A DNA stretch of 13,716 bases from an uncultured Prevotella sp. (GCA_900542795.1 UQPD01000064.1:1-13716); one strand, 5' to 3'. Counted from the first letter of the stretch, positions 1 through 6,265 are shown. A program made the numbers and translations. The notes: generated by a model not told the origin, from the letters alone.

Positions 1-53
1 GCATACGAGATGACTACGCGTCTCGTGGGCTCGGAGATGTGTATAAGAGACAG
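1..53 (+). other. Illumina Nextera adapter remnant (not genomic)
   Basis: The first 53 bases read as the end of the P7 primer (GCATACGAGAT, 1-11), an eight-base index-like block (12-19) and the Nextera read-2 and mosaic-end sequence, which finishes with AGATGTGTATAAGAGACAG at 35-53. This is library-construction DNA retained at a contig end. Translated in frame with the downstream gene it gives the peptide SEMCIRDS, a familiar contaminant in metagenome-derived proteins; in another frame it gives MYKRQ. The genomic sequence starts at about base 54. Confidence 0.97.
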
Positions 54-54
54 T

Positions 55-999
55 TTATCATCTATATTTGGTGGCGGAAAAAAGTCACCCGAAAATCAAT
101 ACGATATTTTGTGCGACGATGGTGTGCGTGCAATGCAAATGGGAGAGTTTCAGTATGCCGAGAAATGTCTTACGGCAGCTTTAGAGTTGAAACACGAACT
201 GCGCACGGTGGGATTCTTGGCAGAAGTGTATCTGCACACCGAAAATTATGAGAAGGCATTACCCCTATTGCGTGAAATGGTGCAGCATGCCGAAGACGAT
301 AATTTAGAAATTAGTTTACTGTTAGCACAAACGTTAGGTAAGACACAAACTTATGCCGATGAGCGCACCACTTGCCAAGACATTTTGCAGAAGCATGAGG
401 GCGAATCTCGTGCGCTCTATTTGTTGGCAGAGGCAGAACATGGTTTGCACGAGGACTTAATGGCGATAGCCCATCTCACACAGTGTCTTGCTCAGGAACC
501 TCAATACCAACATGCATTGTTGTTGCGTGCCGAGGTCTTGAAACAAATGGGGCAGTGGACAGAGGTGTTGGCAGATGCTGAGGCACTTGTGGCGATTGAT
601 GCAGAAAACGAAAGCTACCATTTGTTGCGTGCCGAAGCTTATGCTGCTTTGGGTAAAACGGATGAGGCTGTGGCAGACCTAAAGGCTGTGCAGGCACTGA
701 ATCCCTTTAGTCAAGAGGCAGTGTTGAAACTCGGTAGCCTTTATGAACAGACGGCACAATGGGATAAGGCCCTTGCAGTGTATGACGAAGCCATTCAGAT
801 GCAACCCAATTTTGCAGCAGCCTATAAAGCTCGCGGTGGTGTGAAGAACCATTTAAAGGATGTGGTAGGCGCTGCTGCCGATTTAAAACGTTCTCTTGAA
901 TTAGAACCCGAATTGGCAAAGGCCGTAGATGGTGAATATGTAAATGTAGAGAACGAAATGAAGGAGCGATACAAACGCATGAACCCCTATGGATTTTAA
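55..999 (+). CDS. TPR-repeat protein, 5'-truncated at contig end
   Basis: This is the last 314 codons of a tetratricopeptide-repeat protein. The true start lies beyond the contig end, because the only in-frame ATGs upstream are inside the adapter. After a short Gly/Lys-rich stretch (GGGKK) the chain is made of about eight helix-pair repeats. Several have the TPR signature of small residue, aromatic and Ala-Leu/Ala-Ala positions, for example GEFQYAEKCL, ENYEKALPLL, GKTDEAVADL and QWDKALAVYDEAI, with Pro closing repeats at LNP, MQP and LEP. There are no transmembrane segments or catalytic motifs in the visible part, so a soluble protein-protein scaffold is the most that can be said. It ends in an acidic/basic helix followed by NPYGF. 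A distinct promoter and leader follow, so it is not obviously part of the leucine operon. Its partner and function are unknown. Confidence 0.88.
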   Translation, partial: LSSIFGGGKKSPENQYDILCDDGVRAMQMGEFQYAEKCLTAALELKHELRTVGFLAEVYLHTENYEKALPLLREMVQHAEDDNLEISLLLAQTLGKTQTYADERTTCQDILQKHEGESRALYLLAEAEHGLHEDLMAIAHLTQCLAQEPQYQHALLLRAEVLKQMGQWTEVLADAEALVAIDAENESYHLLRAEAYAALGKTDEAVADLKAVQALNPFSQEAVLKLGSLYEQTAQWDKALAVYDEAIQMQPNFAAAYKARGGVKNHLKDVVGAAADLKRSLELEPELAKAVDGEYVNVENEMKERYKRMNPYGF

Positions 1000-1054
1000 G
1001 TGCAAGTTGTGGGCTGTTTTTAGTTTCTGAAAAACAAAAATGTAAGGTAAAATG

Positions 1055-1087
1055 CCTAAAAAGAAGATATTTATCTAATTTTTTAGG
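1055..1087. repeat. Palindromic A/T-rich stem downstream of the TPR gene
   Basis: CCTAAAAA (1055-1062) is complementary to TTTTTAGG (1080-1087). Inside it AGATA (1065-1069) faces TATCT (1072-1076). It lies 56 bases past the TPR stop codon and just upstream of the leucine promoter. It could be a weak terminator for the TPR gene, or a protein-binding palindrome. A ten-base direct repeat, GGTAAAATGC, occurs at 1046-1055 and 1087-1096, overlapping both outer ends of the palindrome. Confidence 0.45.
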
Positions 1088-1095
1088 GTAAAATG

Positions 1096-1125
1096 CTTGC
1101 TTTTTGTAATAATTTTATAACTTTG
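1096..1125 (+). promoter_or_regulatory. Predicted promoter of the leucine operon
   Basis: TAACTTTG (1118-1125) matches the Bacteroidetes -7 consensus TAnnTTTG exactly. CTTG (1096-1099), 18 bases upstream, serves as a one-mismatch -33 element. Transcription would begin near 1131, about 18 bases before the leader-peptide ATG, which is the short untranslated lead expected in an attenuated operon. The -33 element overlaps the second copy of the GGTAAAATGC repeat. Confidence 0.6.
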
Positions 1126-1148
1126 CCCACACAAAACGAAAATACATC

Positions 1149-1217
1149 ATGGCATATACTTCTTACTTCCGACTTAGCAATTTGTTGCGCTTGCGTACAT
1201 TAGGTACGCGGGAGTGA
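1149..1217 (+). CDS. Leucine-rich leader peptide of the leu operon
   Basis: This 22-codon open frame begins MAYTSYF and ends GTRE before a TGA stop. Leucine fills 5 of the 22 positions (9, 12, 13, 15 and 18), four of them within seven codons (CTT, TTG, TTG, TTG, TTA over the whole set). It sits directly after the predicted promoter and 184 bases upstream of leuA, with a terminator hairpin in between. By analogy with known his, trp and leu leaders, translation of its Leu cluster would sense charged leucyl-tRNA. The GAG codon, the TGA stop and the next base form GAGTGAG, which is complementary to the 5' arm of the downstream terminator, so the stop codon itself lies in the antiterminator. The peptide probably has no function beyond being translated. 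Confidence 0.78.
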   Translation: MAYTSYFRLSNLLRLRTLGTRE

Positions 1218-1309
1218 GAGTTATGGATGAAACCCCATAGCGTAATGCAATGATGTTATGTAGCACTGCATACTGCAAAAACATCATACAAAGCAATTCA
1301 ACCTCACTC
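1193..1309 (+). promoter_or_regulatory. Attenuator: pause hairpin and antiterminator
   Basis: A perfect 6-bp hairpin, GCGTAC (1193-1198) with GTACGC (1204-1209), lies within the distal Leu codons and could act as a pause stem. GAGTGAG (1212-1218) can pair with CTCACTC (1303-1309), the 5' arm of the terminator. Two intervening hairpins (TATGG 1222-1226 with CCATA 1235-1239, and ATGATGTT 1250-1257 with AACATCAT 1280-1287) would bring these halves together. A ribosome stalled on the Leu cluster leaves 1212-1218 free, so the antiterminator forms. A ribosome that reaches the TGA covers it, so the terminator forms. Confidence 0.7.
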
Positions 1310-1344
1310 AACATTCAGTTGTTAGAGTGAGGTTGTTTGTTTTT
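1299..1344 (+). terminator. Intrinsic terminator (attenuator) before leuA
   Basis: CAACCTCACTC (1299-1309) pairs perfectly with GAGTGAGGTTG (1325-1335) to form an 11-bp stem with six G-C pairs and a 15-base loop. It is followed by TTTGTTTTT (1336-1344). It ends 57 bases before the leuA ATG, in the position expected for an attenuator. The 3' arm repeats the GAGTGAG found at the leader-peptide stop codon. Confidence 0.85.
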
Positions 1345-1401
1345 AGGATGCTGTGTGTAAATAAATAATTCATAAGCAATATAAAACACAAAAAACATAA
1401 T

Positions 1402-2895
1402 ATGAGCGACAAACTTTACATATTCGACACAACGCTTCGCGATGGAGAGCAAGTGCCAGGTTGCCAACTCAACACAGTAGAGAAAATTCAAGTTGCCAAA
1501 CAACTCGAACAACTTGGTGTGGACGTGATAGAAGCTGGTTTCCCCATTTCGAGTCCAGGCGACTTTAATTCGGTAATAGAAATATCGAAGGCTGTGACAT
1601 GGCCCACAATTTGTGCACTGACACGTGCTGTTGAAAAGGACATTGATTGTGCAGCAGAGGCATTAAAGTATGCCAAACGCAAGCGCATCCATACAGGTAT
1701 TGGTACGAGCGATAGTCACATAAAATATAAATTCAACTCTAATCGCGAGGAAATAATAGAGCGAGCCGTTGCTGCCGTTAAGTATGCCAAGCGCTACGTA
1801 GAGGATGTAGAATTTTATGCGGAAGATGCAGGACGTACAGACAATGAATATTTGGCACGTGTAGTTGAGGCTGTAATAAAAGCAGGAGCTACGGTAGTCA
1901 ATATTCCCGATACAACGGGCTATTGTTTGCCCCATGAGTATGGCAACAAAATTAAATATTTGATGGAACATGTAGATGGTGTGCACAATGCCATCCTCTC
2001 AACCCATTGCCACAATGACCTTGGCATGGCAACCGCTTGTACGCTTGAGGGTGTATTGAATGGTGCTCGTCAAGTGGAAGTGACCATCAATGGCATTGGC
2101 GAACGTGCTGGTAATACAGCCGAGGAGGAGATAGCCATGATTTTAAAATGTCATCACCTCGACATCCAAACCAATATCAACACACAAAAAATAGCAGCAA
2201 CCTCGCGCATGGTAAGTTCGCTCATGAATATGCCCGTGCAGGCTAATAAGGCTATTGTGGGACGCAATGCCTTTGCTCACTCAAGTGGCATCCATCAAGA
2301 TGGTGTGCTTAAAAACGTAGAGACTTACGAAATTATCAACCCCAAGGATGTGGGTATCGACGATAATTCTATTATTCTTACAGCCCGTTCGGGACATGCA
2401 GCCTTAAAGCATCGACTCGAGGTGTTAGGTGTGGAGGTGAGCGAGGAGAAACTCAACGAAATCTACCAACGCTTCTTGGCATTAGCCGATAAAAAGAAGG
2501 AGGTGACAGACGATGATATCTTGGTACTTGCAGGTGCTGAGCGTGCAGCTTCGCATAGCATCAAATTAGATTATTTGCAAGTGACGAGTGGACATGGTGT
2601 GCGTCCTGTGGCAGCTATTGTACTCGACATTGCAGGCGAAAAATTCCGTGCAGCAGCCGAAGGTAATGGTCCTGTAGATGCTGCAATCAATGCAGTGAAG
2701 GATATTATCAAGCGTAAAATGGTGCTTAAAGAATTTACAATTCAAGCCATCAATAAAGGTTCTGACGATGTGGGTAAGGTACACATGCAAGTGGAATACG
2801 ATGGTGCCGTGTATTATGGATTTGGTGCCAATACCGATATCGTAACTGCCAGTGTCGAAGCTTATATTGATGCAATAAATAATTTTAAGCATTAA
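1402..2895 (+). CDS. leuA: 2-isopropylmalate synthase
   Basis: LeuA condenses 2-oxoisovalerate with acetyl-CoA to give 2-isopropylmalate, the committed step of leucine synthesis (EC 2.3.3.13). At 497 residues it has the family's usual bacterial length. The catalytic TIM barrel (about 1-270) begins with the HMGL/LeuA signature DTTLRDGEQ (9-17). The metal ligands are visible as Asp14, His202 and His204 (THCHND, 201-206) and Asn238 (GERAGN, 233-238). The linker carries GIHQDG (296-301), which includes the histidine associated with catalysis. The C-terminal part (about 380-497) matches the LeuA regulatory domain, which in known enzymes binds leucine for feedback inhibition and contains GFGANTDI here. 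It is therefore probably controlled both by attenuation and by feedback. The start fits homologues; an A-rich stretch precedes it and no Shine-Dalgarno is seen, as is usual in this phylum. Confidence 0.96.
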   Translation: MSDKLYIFDTTLRDGEQVPGCQLNTVEKIQVAKQLEQLGVDVIEAGFPISSPGDFNSVIEISKAVTWPTICALTRAVEKDIDCAAEALKYAKRKRIHTGIGTSDSHIKYKFNSNREEIIERAVAAVKYAKRYVEDVEFYAEDAGRTDNEYLARVVEAVIKAGATVVNIPDTTGYCLPHEYGNKIKYLMEHVDGVHNAILSTHCHNDLGMATACTLEGVLNGARQVEVTINGIGERAGNTAEEEIAMILKCHHLDIQTNINTQKIAATSRMVSSLMNMPVQANKAIVGRNAFAHSSGIHQDGVLKNVETYEIINPKDVGIDDNSIILTARSGHAALKHRLEVLGVEVSEEKLNEIYQRFLALADKKKEVTDDDILVLAGAERAASHSIKLDYLQVTSGHGVRPVAAIVLDIAGEKFRAAAEGNGPVDAAINAVKDIIKRKMVLKEFTIQAINKGSDDVGKVHMQVEYDGAVYYGFGANTDIVTASVEAYIDAINNFKH

Positions 2896-2965
2896 GTAAT
2901 TGTTACTTGCGCATTTTTTGTAAAACTTCTTACATTGATAATGCAATAGCATGTAATACTTAACT

Positions 2966-3007
2966 CAAGTTTCGGATTTAGCCCGCACTTGCTAAATCCG
3001 AAACTTG
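2966..3007. repeat. Perfect 17-bp hairpin between leuA and leuC
   Basis: The left arm 2966-2982 is an exact reverse complement of the right arm 2991-3007 (GCTAAATCCGAAACTTG), with an 8-base loop. No U-tract follows, so a classical terminator is unlikely. The seven-base word AATACTT lies on both sides (2955-2961, and repeated from 3009). Its position inside an operon suggests an mRNA processing or stability element, or a remnant of a small palindromic repeat insertion. Confidence 0.9.
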
Positions 3008-3008
3008 T

Positions 3009-3036
3009 AATACTTAATACTTAACACTTAATACTT
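3009..3036 (+). repeat. 7-bp tandem repeat (AATACTT, four copies) at the leuC start
   Basis: AATACTT occurs in tandem at 3009, 3016, 3023 (one change, AACACTT) and 3030. It ends five bases before the leuC ATG, so it occupies the whole translation-initiation region. A single extra copy lies upstream of the hairpin at 2955-2961. Copy-number change would alter A/U content and spacing before the start codon. Confidence 0.9.
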
Positions 3037-3041
3037 AAACA

Positions 3042-4424
3042 ATGTTGTTTTCCACCCTCTTTCAAAAAATATGGGATGCCCATGTAGTGCAGCATGTGGC
3101 AGATGGTCCCGATCAACTATATATAGACCGCCTTTATGCCCATGAGGTTACCAGTCCGCAAGCTTTTGCAGGATTACGTCAGCGTGGTTTAAAGTGTTTT
3201 CGTCCGCAACAAATATTTTGTATGCCCGACCATAACACCCCTACACACGATCAAGATAAACCCATAGTCGACCCCGTGTCGCGTAAGCAAGTAGATACAC
3301 TCACACAAAATGCACACGATTTTGGACTGAGTTATTGGGGAATGATGCATCCCAATAATGGTATCATCCACGTGGTAGGTCCCGAGCAAGGACTATCATT
3401 GCCAGGAATGACCATTGTTTGTGGCGACTCGCATACCTCCACCCATGGAGCTATGGGGGCAATAGCCTTTGGTATCGGAACTTCAGAGGTCGAGATGGTA
3501 ATGGCTTCGCAATGTATTTTGCAAACCAAACCTCGTGCCATGCGCATCAACGTGGAAGGTACATTACGAAAAGGAGTAACAGCAAAGGATGTAGCACTCT
3601 ATTTAATGAGTAAACTTACAACAAGTGGAGCAACAGGCTATTTTGTGGAATATGCAGGTTCTGCCATTCGTTCACTTTCTATGGAGGGACGACTCACTTT
3701 GTGTAATCTCTCTATAGAAATGGGTGCTCGTGGTGGCTTGGTAGCTCCCGATGAGGTAACTTTTGCCTACATTAAGGATAAACCCTATGCTCCCAAAGGA
3801 GAGGCGTGGACAAAAGCTGTAGCTGAATGGCGCAAACTCAAAAGCGATGATGGTGCCGTGTTCGATAAAGAAGTAACCTTCGATGCAGCCGACATCGAAC
3901 CTATGATAACTTATGGAACCAATCCAGGCATGGGCATAGGCATTACGCAAACCATTCCAACAGCCCAAACCGAATCAGACCGCAAGGCATTGGCGTATAT
4001 GCAATTTGCTGAAGGCGAAAGCATGATTGGTAAACAAGTGGACTATGTATTTTTAGGAGCTTGTACCAATGGACGTATTGAGGACTTCCGTGCTTTTGCT
4101 TCAGTAGTTAAGGGACGGAAAAAGGCACCGCACGTCACAGCTTGGTTAGTGCCAGGTTCATGGCCAGTGATGCGTCAAATCGAAGCAGAGGGAATTGATA
4201 AAATCTTGCATGAAGCAGGTTTCGAAATTCGTCAACCAGGCTGTTCTGCTTGTTTGGCAATGAACGACGATAAAATTCCCACAGGCAAACTCTGTGTCTC
4301 AACCTCAAACCGTAACTTCGAAGGTCGTCAAGGTCCTGGTGCTCGCACTTGCTTGGCTTCACCTCTTGTAGCAGCTGCAGCAGCTGTGATGGGAGAAATT
4401 GCAGACCCAAGGGGCTTACTATAA
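3042..4424 (+). CDS. leuC: 3-isopropylmalate dehydratase large subunit
   Basis: LeuC carries the [4Fe-4S] cluster of isopropylmalate isomerase (EC 4.2.1.33), which converts 2- to 3-isopropylmalate together with LeuD. The 460 residues are close to the E. coli length. The aconitase-type signature VCGDSHTSTHGAMGA (126-140) is followed by the three cluster cysteines, Cys341 in GACTNGR and Cys401 and Cys404 in PGCSACLAMN. GRQGPGARTCLASP, near the C-terminus, is another conserved aconitase-family stretch. The N-terminus (IWDAHVV, then LYIDRLYAHEVTSPQAF) aligns with homologues and supports the ATG chosen. It is 146 bases after leuA, separated by a hairpin and a tandem repeat, and 38 bases before leuD. 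No separate promoter is evident, so it should be transcribed from the leuA promoter. Confidence 0.97.
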   Translation: MLFSTLFQKIWDAHVVQHVADGPDQLYIDRLYAHEVTSPQAFAGLRQRGLKCFRPQQIFCMPDHNTPTHDQDKPIVDPVSRKQVDTLTQNAHDFGLSYWGMMHPNNGIIHVVGPEQGLSLPGMTIVCGDSHTSTHGAMGAIAFGIGTSEVEMVMASQCILQTKPRAMRINVEGTLRKGVTAKDVALYLMSKLTTSGATGYFVEYAGSAIRSLSMEGRLTLCNLSIEMGARGGLVAPDEVTFAYIKDKPYAPKGEAWTKAVAEWRKLKSDDGAVFDKEVTFDAADIEPMITYGTNPGMGIGITQTIPTAQTESDRKALAYMQFAEGESMIGKQVDYVFLGACTNGRIEDFRAFASVVKGRKKAPHVTAWLVPGSWPVMRQIEAEGIDKILHEAGFEIRQPGCSACLAMNDDKIPTGKLCVSTSNRNFEGRQGPGARTCLASPLVAAAAAVMGEIADPRGLL

Positions 4425-4462
4425 GTTATTAGGTTATCTAACTTTCCTAAAATTTAAGTTCA

Positions 4463-5062
4463 ATGAGATATCAATTTTCTATCATACAATCCTCATGTGT
4501 GCCTCTTCCACTTGAGAATATCGATACCGATCAAATAATTCCAGCTCGTTTCCTAAAGGCAACCGACAAAGAAGGATTTGGCGAAAATCTGTTTCGCGAT
4601 TGGAGATATAATCCCGATGGTACCCCCAAGGATTTTGTGCTCAACGATCCTACTTATAGTGGACAAATACTTGTGGCAGGTAAAAACTTTGGTTGTGGGT
4701 CAAGTCGCGAACATGCAGCATGGGCTATTGCAGGCTATGGCTTCCGCGTAGTTATTAGTTCGTTTTTTGCCGATATACACAAACAGAACGAACTGAATAA
4801 TTTTGTTTTGCCCGTAGTGGTAAGTGAAGCATTCTTGCAGCAACTTTTTCAGAGCATTGCGCAAAACCCTCATACCCAAGTGCGCGTAGATTTGCCCAAT
4901 CAAACAGTAACCAATATGGCTACCGCACAAACTGAACACTTCGACATCAATGGTTATAAAAAATATTGCCTTGAACGTGGACTTGATGATATAGACTTTT
5001 TAGTAGCAAACAAAGATAAAATAGAACAATATGAAACTCAACATAGCTGTACTTGCCGGTGA
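4463..5062 (+). CDS. leuD: 3-isopropylmalate dehydratase small subunit
   Basis: LeuD provides the swivelling C-terminal domain of the isomerase and completes the active site on LeuC. The 199 residues match the family (E. coli 201). NIDTDQIIPARFLK, in the first 35 residues, and GKNFGCGSSREHAAWAI, near the middle, are the conserved substrate-loop motifs. The tail includes GLDDIDFL, as in other LeuD proteins, and ends in HSCTCR. The last eleven residue codons and stop codon overlap leuB by 32 bp in another reading frame, so translation of leuB is probably coupled to termination on leuD. The Cys-rich ending is encoded by the overlap and so is constrained by the leuB N-terminus. Confidence 0.96.
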   Translation: MRYQFSIIQSSCVPLPLENIDTDQIIPARFLKATDKEGFGENLFRDWRYNPDGTPKDFVLNDPTYSGQILVAGKNFGCGSSREHAAWAIAGYGFRVVISSFFADIHKQNELNNFVLPVVVSEAFLQQLFQSIAQNPHTQVRVDLPNQTVTNMATAQTEHFDINGYKKYCLERGLDDIDFLVANKDKIEQYETQHSCTCR

Positions 5063-6101
5063 TGGTATCGGTCCTGAAATTTCAGCCCAAGGCGTAGCCG
5101 TGCTTACTGCCGTATGTCAAAAGTTTGGTCACGAACTAAGCCTTACACCAGCTTTGGTAGGTGCTGCCGCCATTGATGCTGTAGGCAATCCATTTCCGCC
5201 CGAAACACTCAAGGTATGTAAAGCAGCCGATGCAGTGCTCTTTTCGGCAGTAGGTGACCCTAAATACGACAACAATCCCAACGCAAAGGTACGTCCCGAA
5301 CAAGGCTTGCTCGCCATGCGTCAGCAACTCGGACTCTTTGCAAACATTCGTCCGGTGCAAACTTTCAAATGTTTGCTTCACAAGTCTCCCTTGCGAGCCG
5401 AATTGGTGCAAGGTGCCGACTTTGTGTGCATACGCGAATTGACGGGAGGCATGTATTTTGGTAAAAAACAAGAAGGCGATGACTATGCTTACGACACCAA
5501 TGCTTATTCGCGCGAAGAGGTAGAGCGTATTCTCAAAGTTGCCTATCAGTATGCAGCTCGTCGTCGTGGTCATCTCACAGTAGTTGATAAAGCCAATGTG
5601 CTTGCTTCATCACGTTTGTGGCGCAAAGTTGCGCAAGAAATGGCAGCGCAATATCCAGAGGTGCAAACCGATTTTATGTATGTAGACAATGCTGCTATGC
5701 GCATGATTCAAGAACCCACATTCTTTGACGTACTTGTTACTGAAAATACCTTTGGTGATATTCTCACAGACGAAGGTTCATGCATTACAGGTTCAATGGG
5801 TTTGCTTCCTTCAGCCTCTACAGGTGCCAGTACTCCTGTGTTCGAACCCATTCATGGTTCATGGCCACAAGCAGCAGGGCAGAACATTGCCAATCCCTTG
5901 GCACAGATTCTCTCAGTAGCCATGCTTTTTGAACACTTCGGTCTTACTAACGAAGGAAAGCTTGTTCGTCAAGCCGTAGATGCCAGTCTCGATGCAAACG
6001 TTCGTACACCTGAAATTCAAGTACCTGATGCTCCACATTATGGAACGAAAGAAGTAGGCGAGTGGATTGTACAATTCATAAAAACTGCGGGAAACGAATA
6101 A
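5031..6101 (+). CDS. leuB: 3-isopropylmalate dehydrogenase
   Basis: LeuB oxidatively decarboxylates 3-isopropylmalate with NAD+ (EC 1.1.1.85), giving 2-oxo-4-methylpentanoate, which a transaminase elsewhere turns into leucine. The 356 residues are family-typical. Motifs in order are GDGIGPE (10-16), the substrate arginines Arg97 and Arg107 in LLAMRQQLGLFANIRP, Arg135 and Tyr142 in RELTGGMYFG, Lys187 in DKANVLASS, Asp219 in VDNAAM, and metal ligands Asp243 and Asp247 in TFGDILTDEGS. The coenzyme loop reads EPIHGSWPQAAGQ (272-284), where textbook LeuB has HGSAPDIAGK, so the aspartate that binds the NAD ribose is Gln280 here. I recall a similar PQA loop in Bacteroides LeuB. The ATG lies inside leuD, but the protein needs it to reach the first beta strand, so the overlap is real. 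This is the last gene of the leucine operon. Confidence 0.96.
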   Translation: MKLNIAVLAGDGIGPEISAQGVAVLTAVCQKFGHELSLTPALVGAAAIDAVGNPFPPETLKVCKAADAVLFSAVGDPKYDNNPNAKVRPEQGLLAMRQQLGLFANIRPVQTFKCLLHKSPLRAELVQGADFVCIRELTGGMYFGKKQEGDDYAYDTNAYSREEVERILKVAYQYAARRRGHLTVVDKANVLASSRLWRKVAQEMAAQYPEVQTDFMYVDNAAMRMIQEPTFFDVLVTENTFGDILTDEGSCITGSMGLLPSASTGASTPVFEPIHGSWPQAAGQNIANPLAQILSVAMLFEHFGLTNEGKLVRQAVDASLDANVRTPEIQVPDAPHYGTKEVGEWIVQFIKTAGNE

Positions 6102-6112
6102 CTTAAGGTCGT

Positions 6113-6164
6113 TAATTGCCAGAAATGAATCGTACAAATAAAAACAATTCGTTTCTGACAATTA
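6113..6164. repeat. Imperfect 18-bp hairpin after leuB
   Basis: TAATTGCCAGAAATGAAT (6113-6130) pairs with 6147-6164 with one mismatch (C6119/A6158) and one G-U pair, leaving a 16-base A-rich loop. It starts 12 bases after the leuB stop codon. No immediate U-tract follows, although the A/T-rich repeat array begins a few bases later. It may protect or define the 3' end of the leucine mRNA. Confidence 0.7.
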
Positions 6165-6176
6165 TGCTCTCAAAAA

Positions 6177-6264
6177 AAGTAAGTAAACTAACATGTCCAA
6201 GTATGTTAACTTACTTTGCCAAGTAAGTTAACTTAAATGGCAAAGTAAGTTAACATACTTTTTT
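6177..6264. repeat. Four 22-bp phased repeats with long palindrome (array 1)
   Basis: AAGTA begins each of four consecutive 22-base units at 6177, 6199, 6221 and 6243. The core hexamer GTTAAC recurs at 6205, 6227 and 6249, exactly 22 bases apart; in unit 1 it is degenerate. Units 2 and 4 also form a perfect 22-bp inverted repeat (6199-6220 with 6239-6260) around the palindrome AAGTTAACTT (6225-6234). A run of seven A (6172-6178) precedes and a run of seven T (6259-6265) follows, so RNA from either strand could form a stem followed by U residues. A related array lies at 10531-10619. It could be a bidirectional terminator or a small dispersed palindromic element. Confidence 0.85.
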
Positions 6265-6265
6265 T

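Noticed and set aside
10..54. ATG at base 10 as the start of the TPR gene
   Set aside because: It lies in the Nextera adapter; the first 15 codons are not genomic.
39..251. 70-codon open frame starting MYKRQ
   Set aside because: It begins in the adapter and overlaps the well-supported TPR frame; MYKRQ is another translation of the adapter.
2966..3007. Hairpin between leuA and leuC as an intrinsic terminator
   Set aside because: The stem is strong but is followed by TGTAATACTT, with no U-tract, and leuC has no promoter of its own.
5136..5573. 145-codon frame on the minus strand opposite leuB
   Set aside because: LeuB is fully supported by catalytic motifs; the reverse frame is a shadow.
6177..6264. 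Repeat array 1 as a CRISPR array
   Set aside because: The 22-bp units are contiguous with no unique spacers, and they are internally palindromic.
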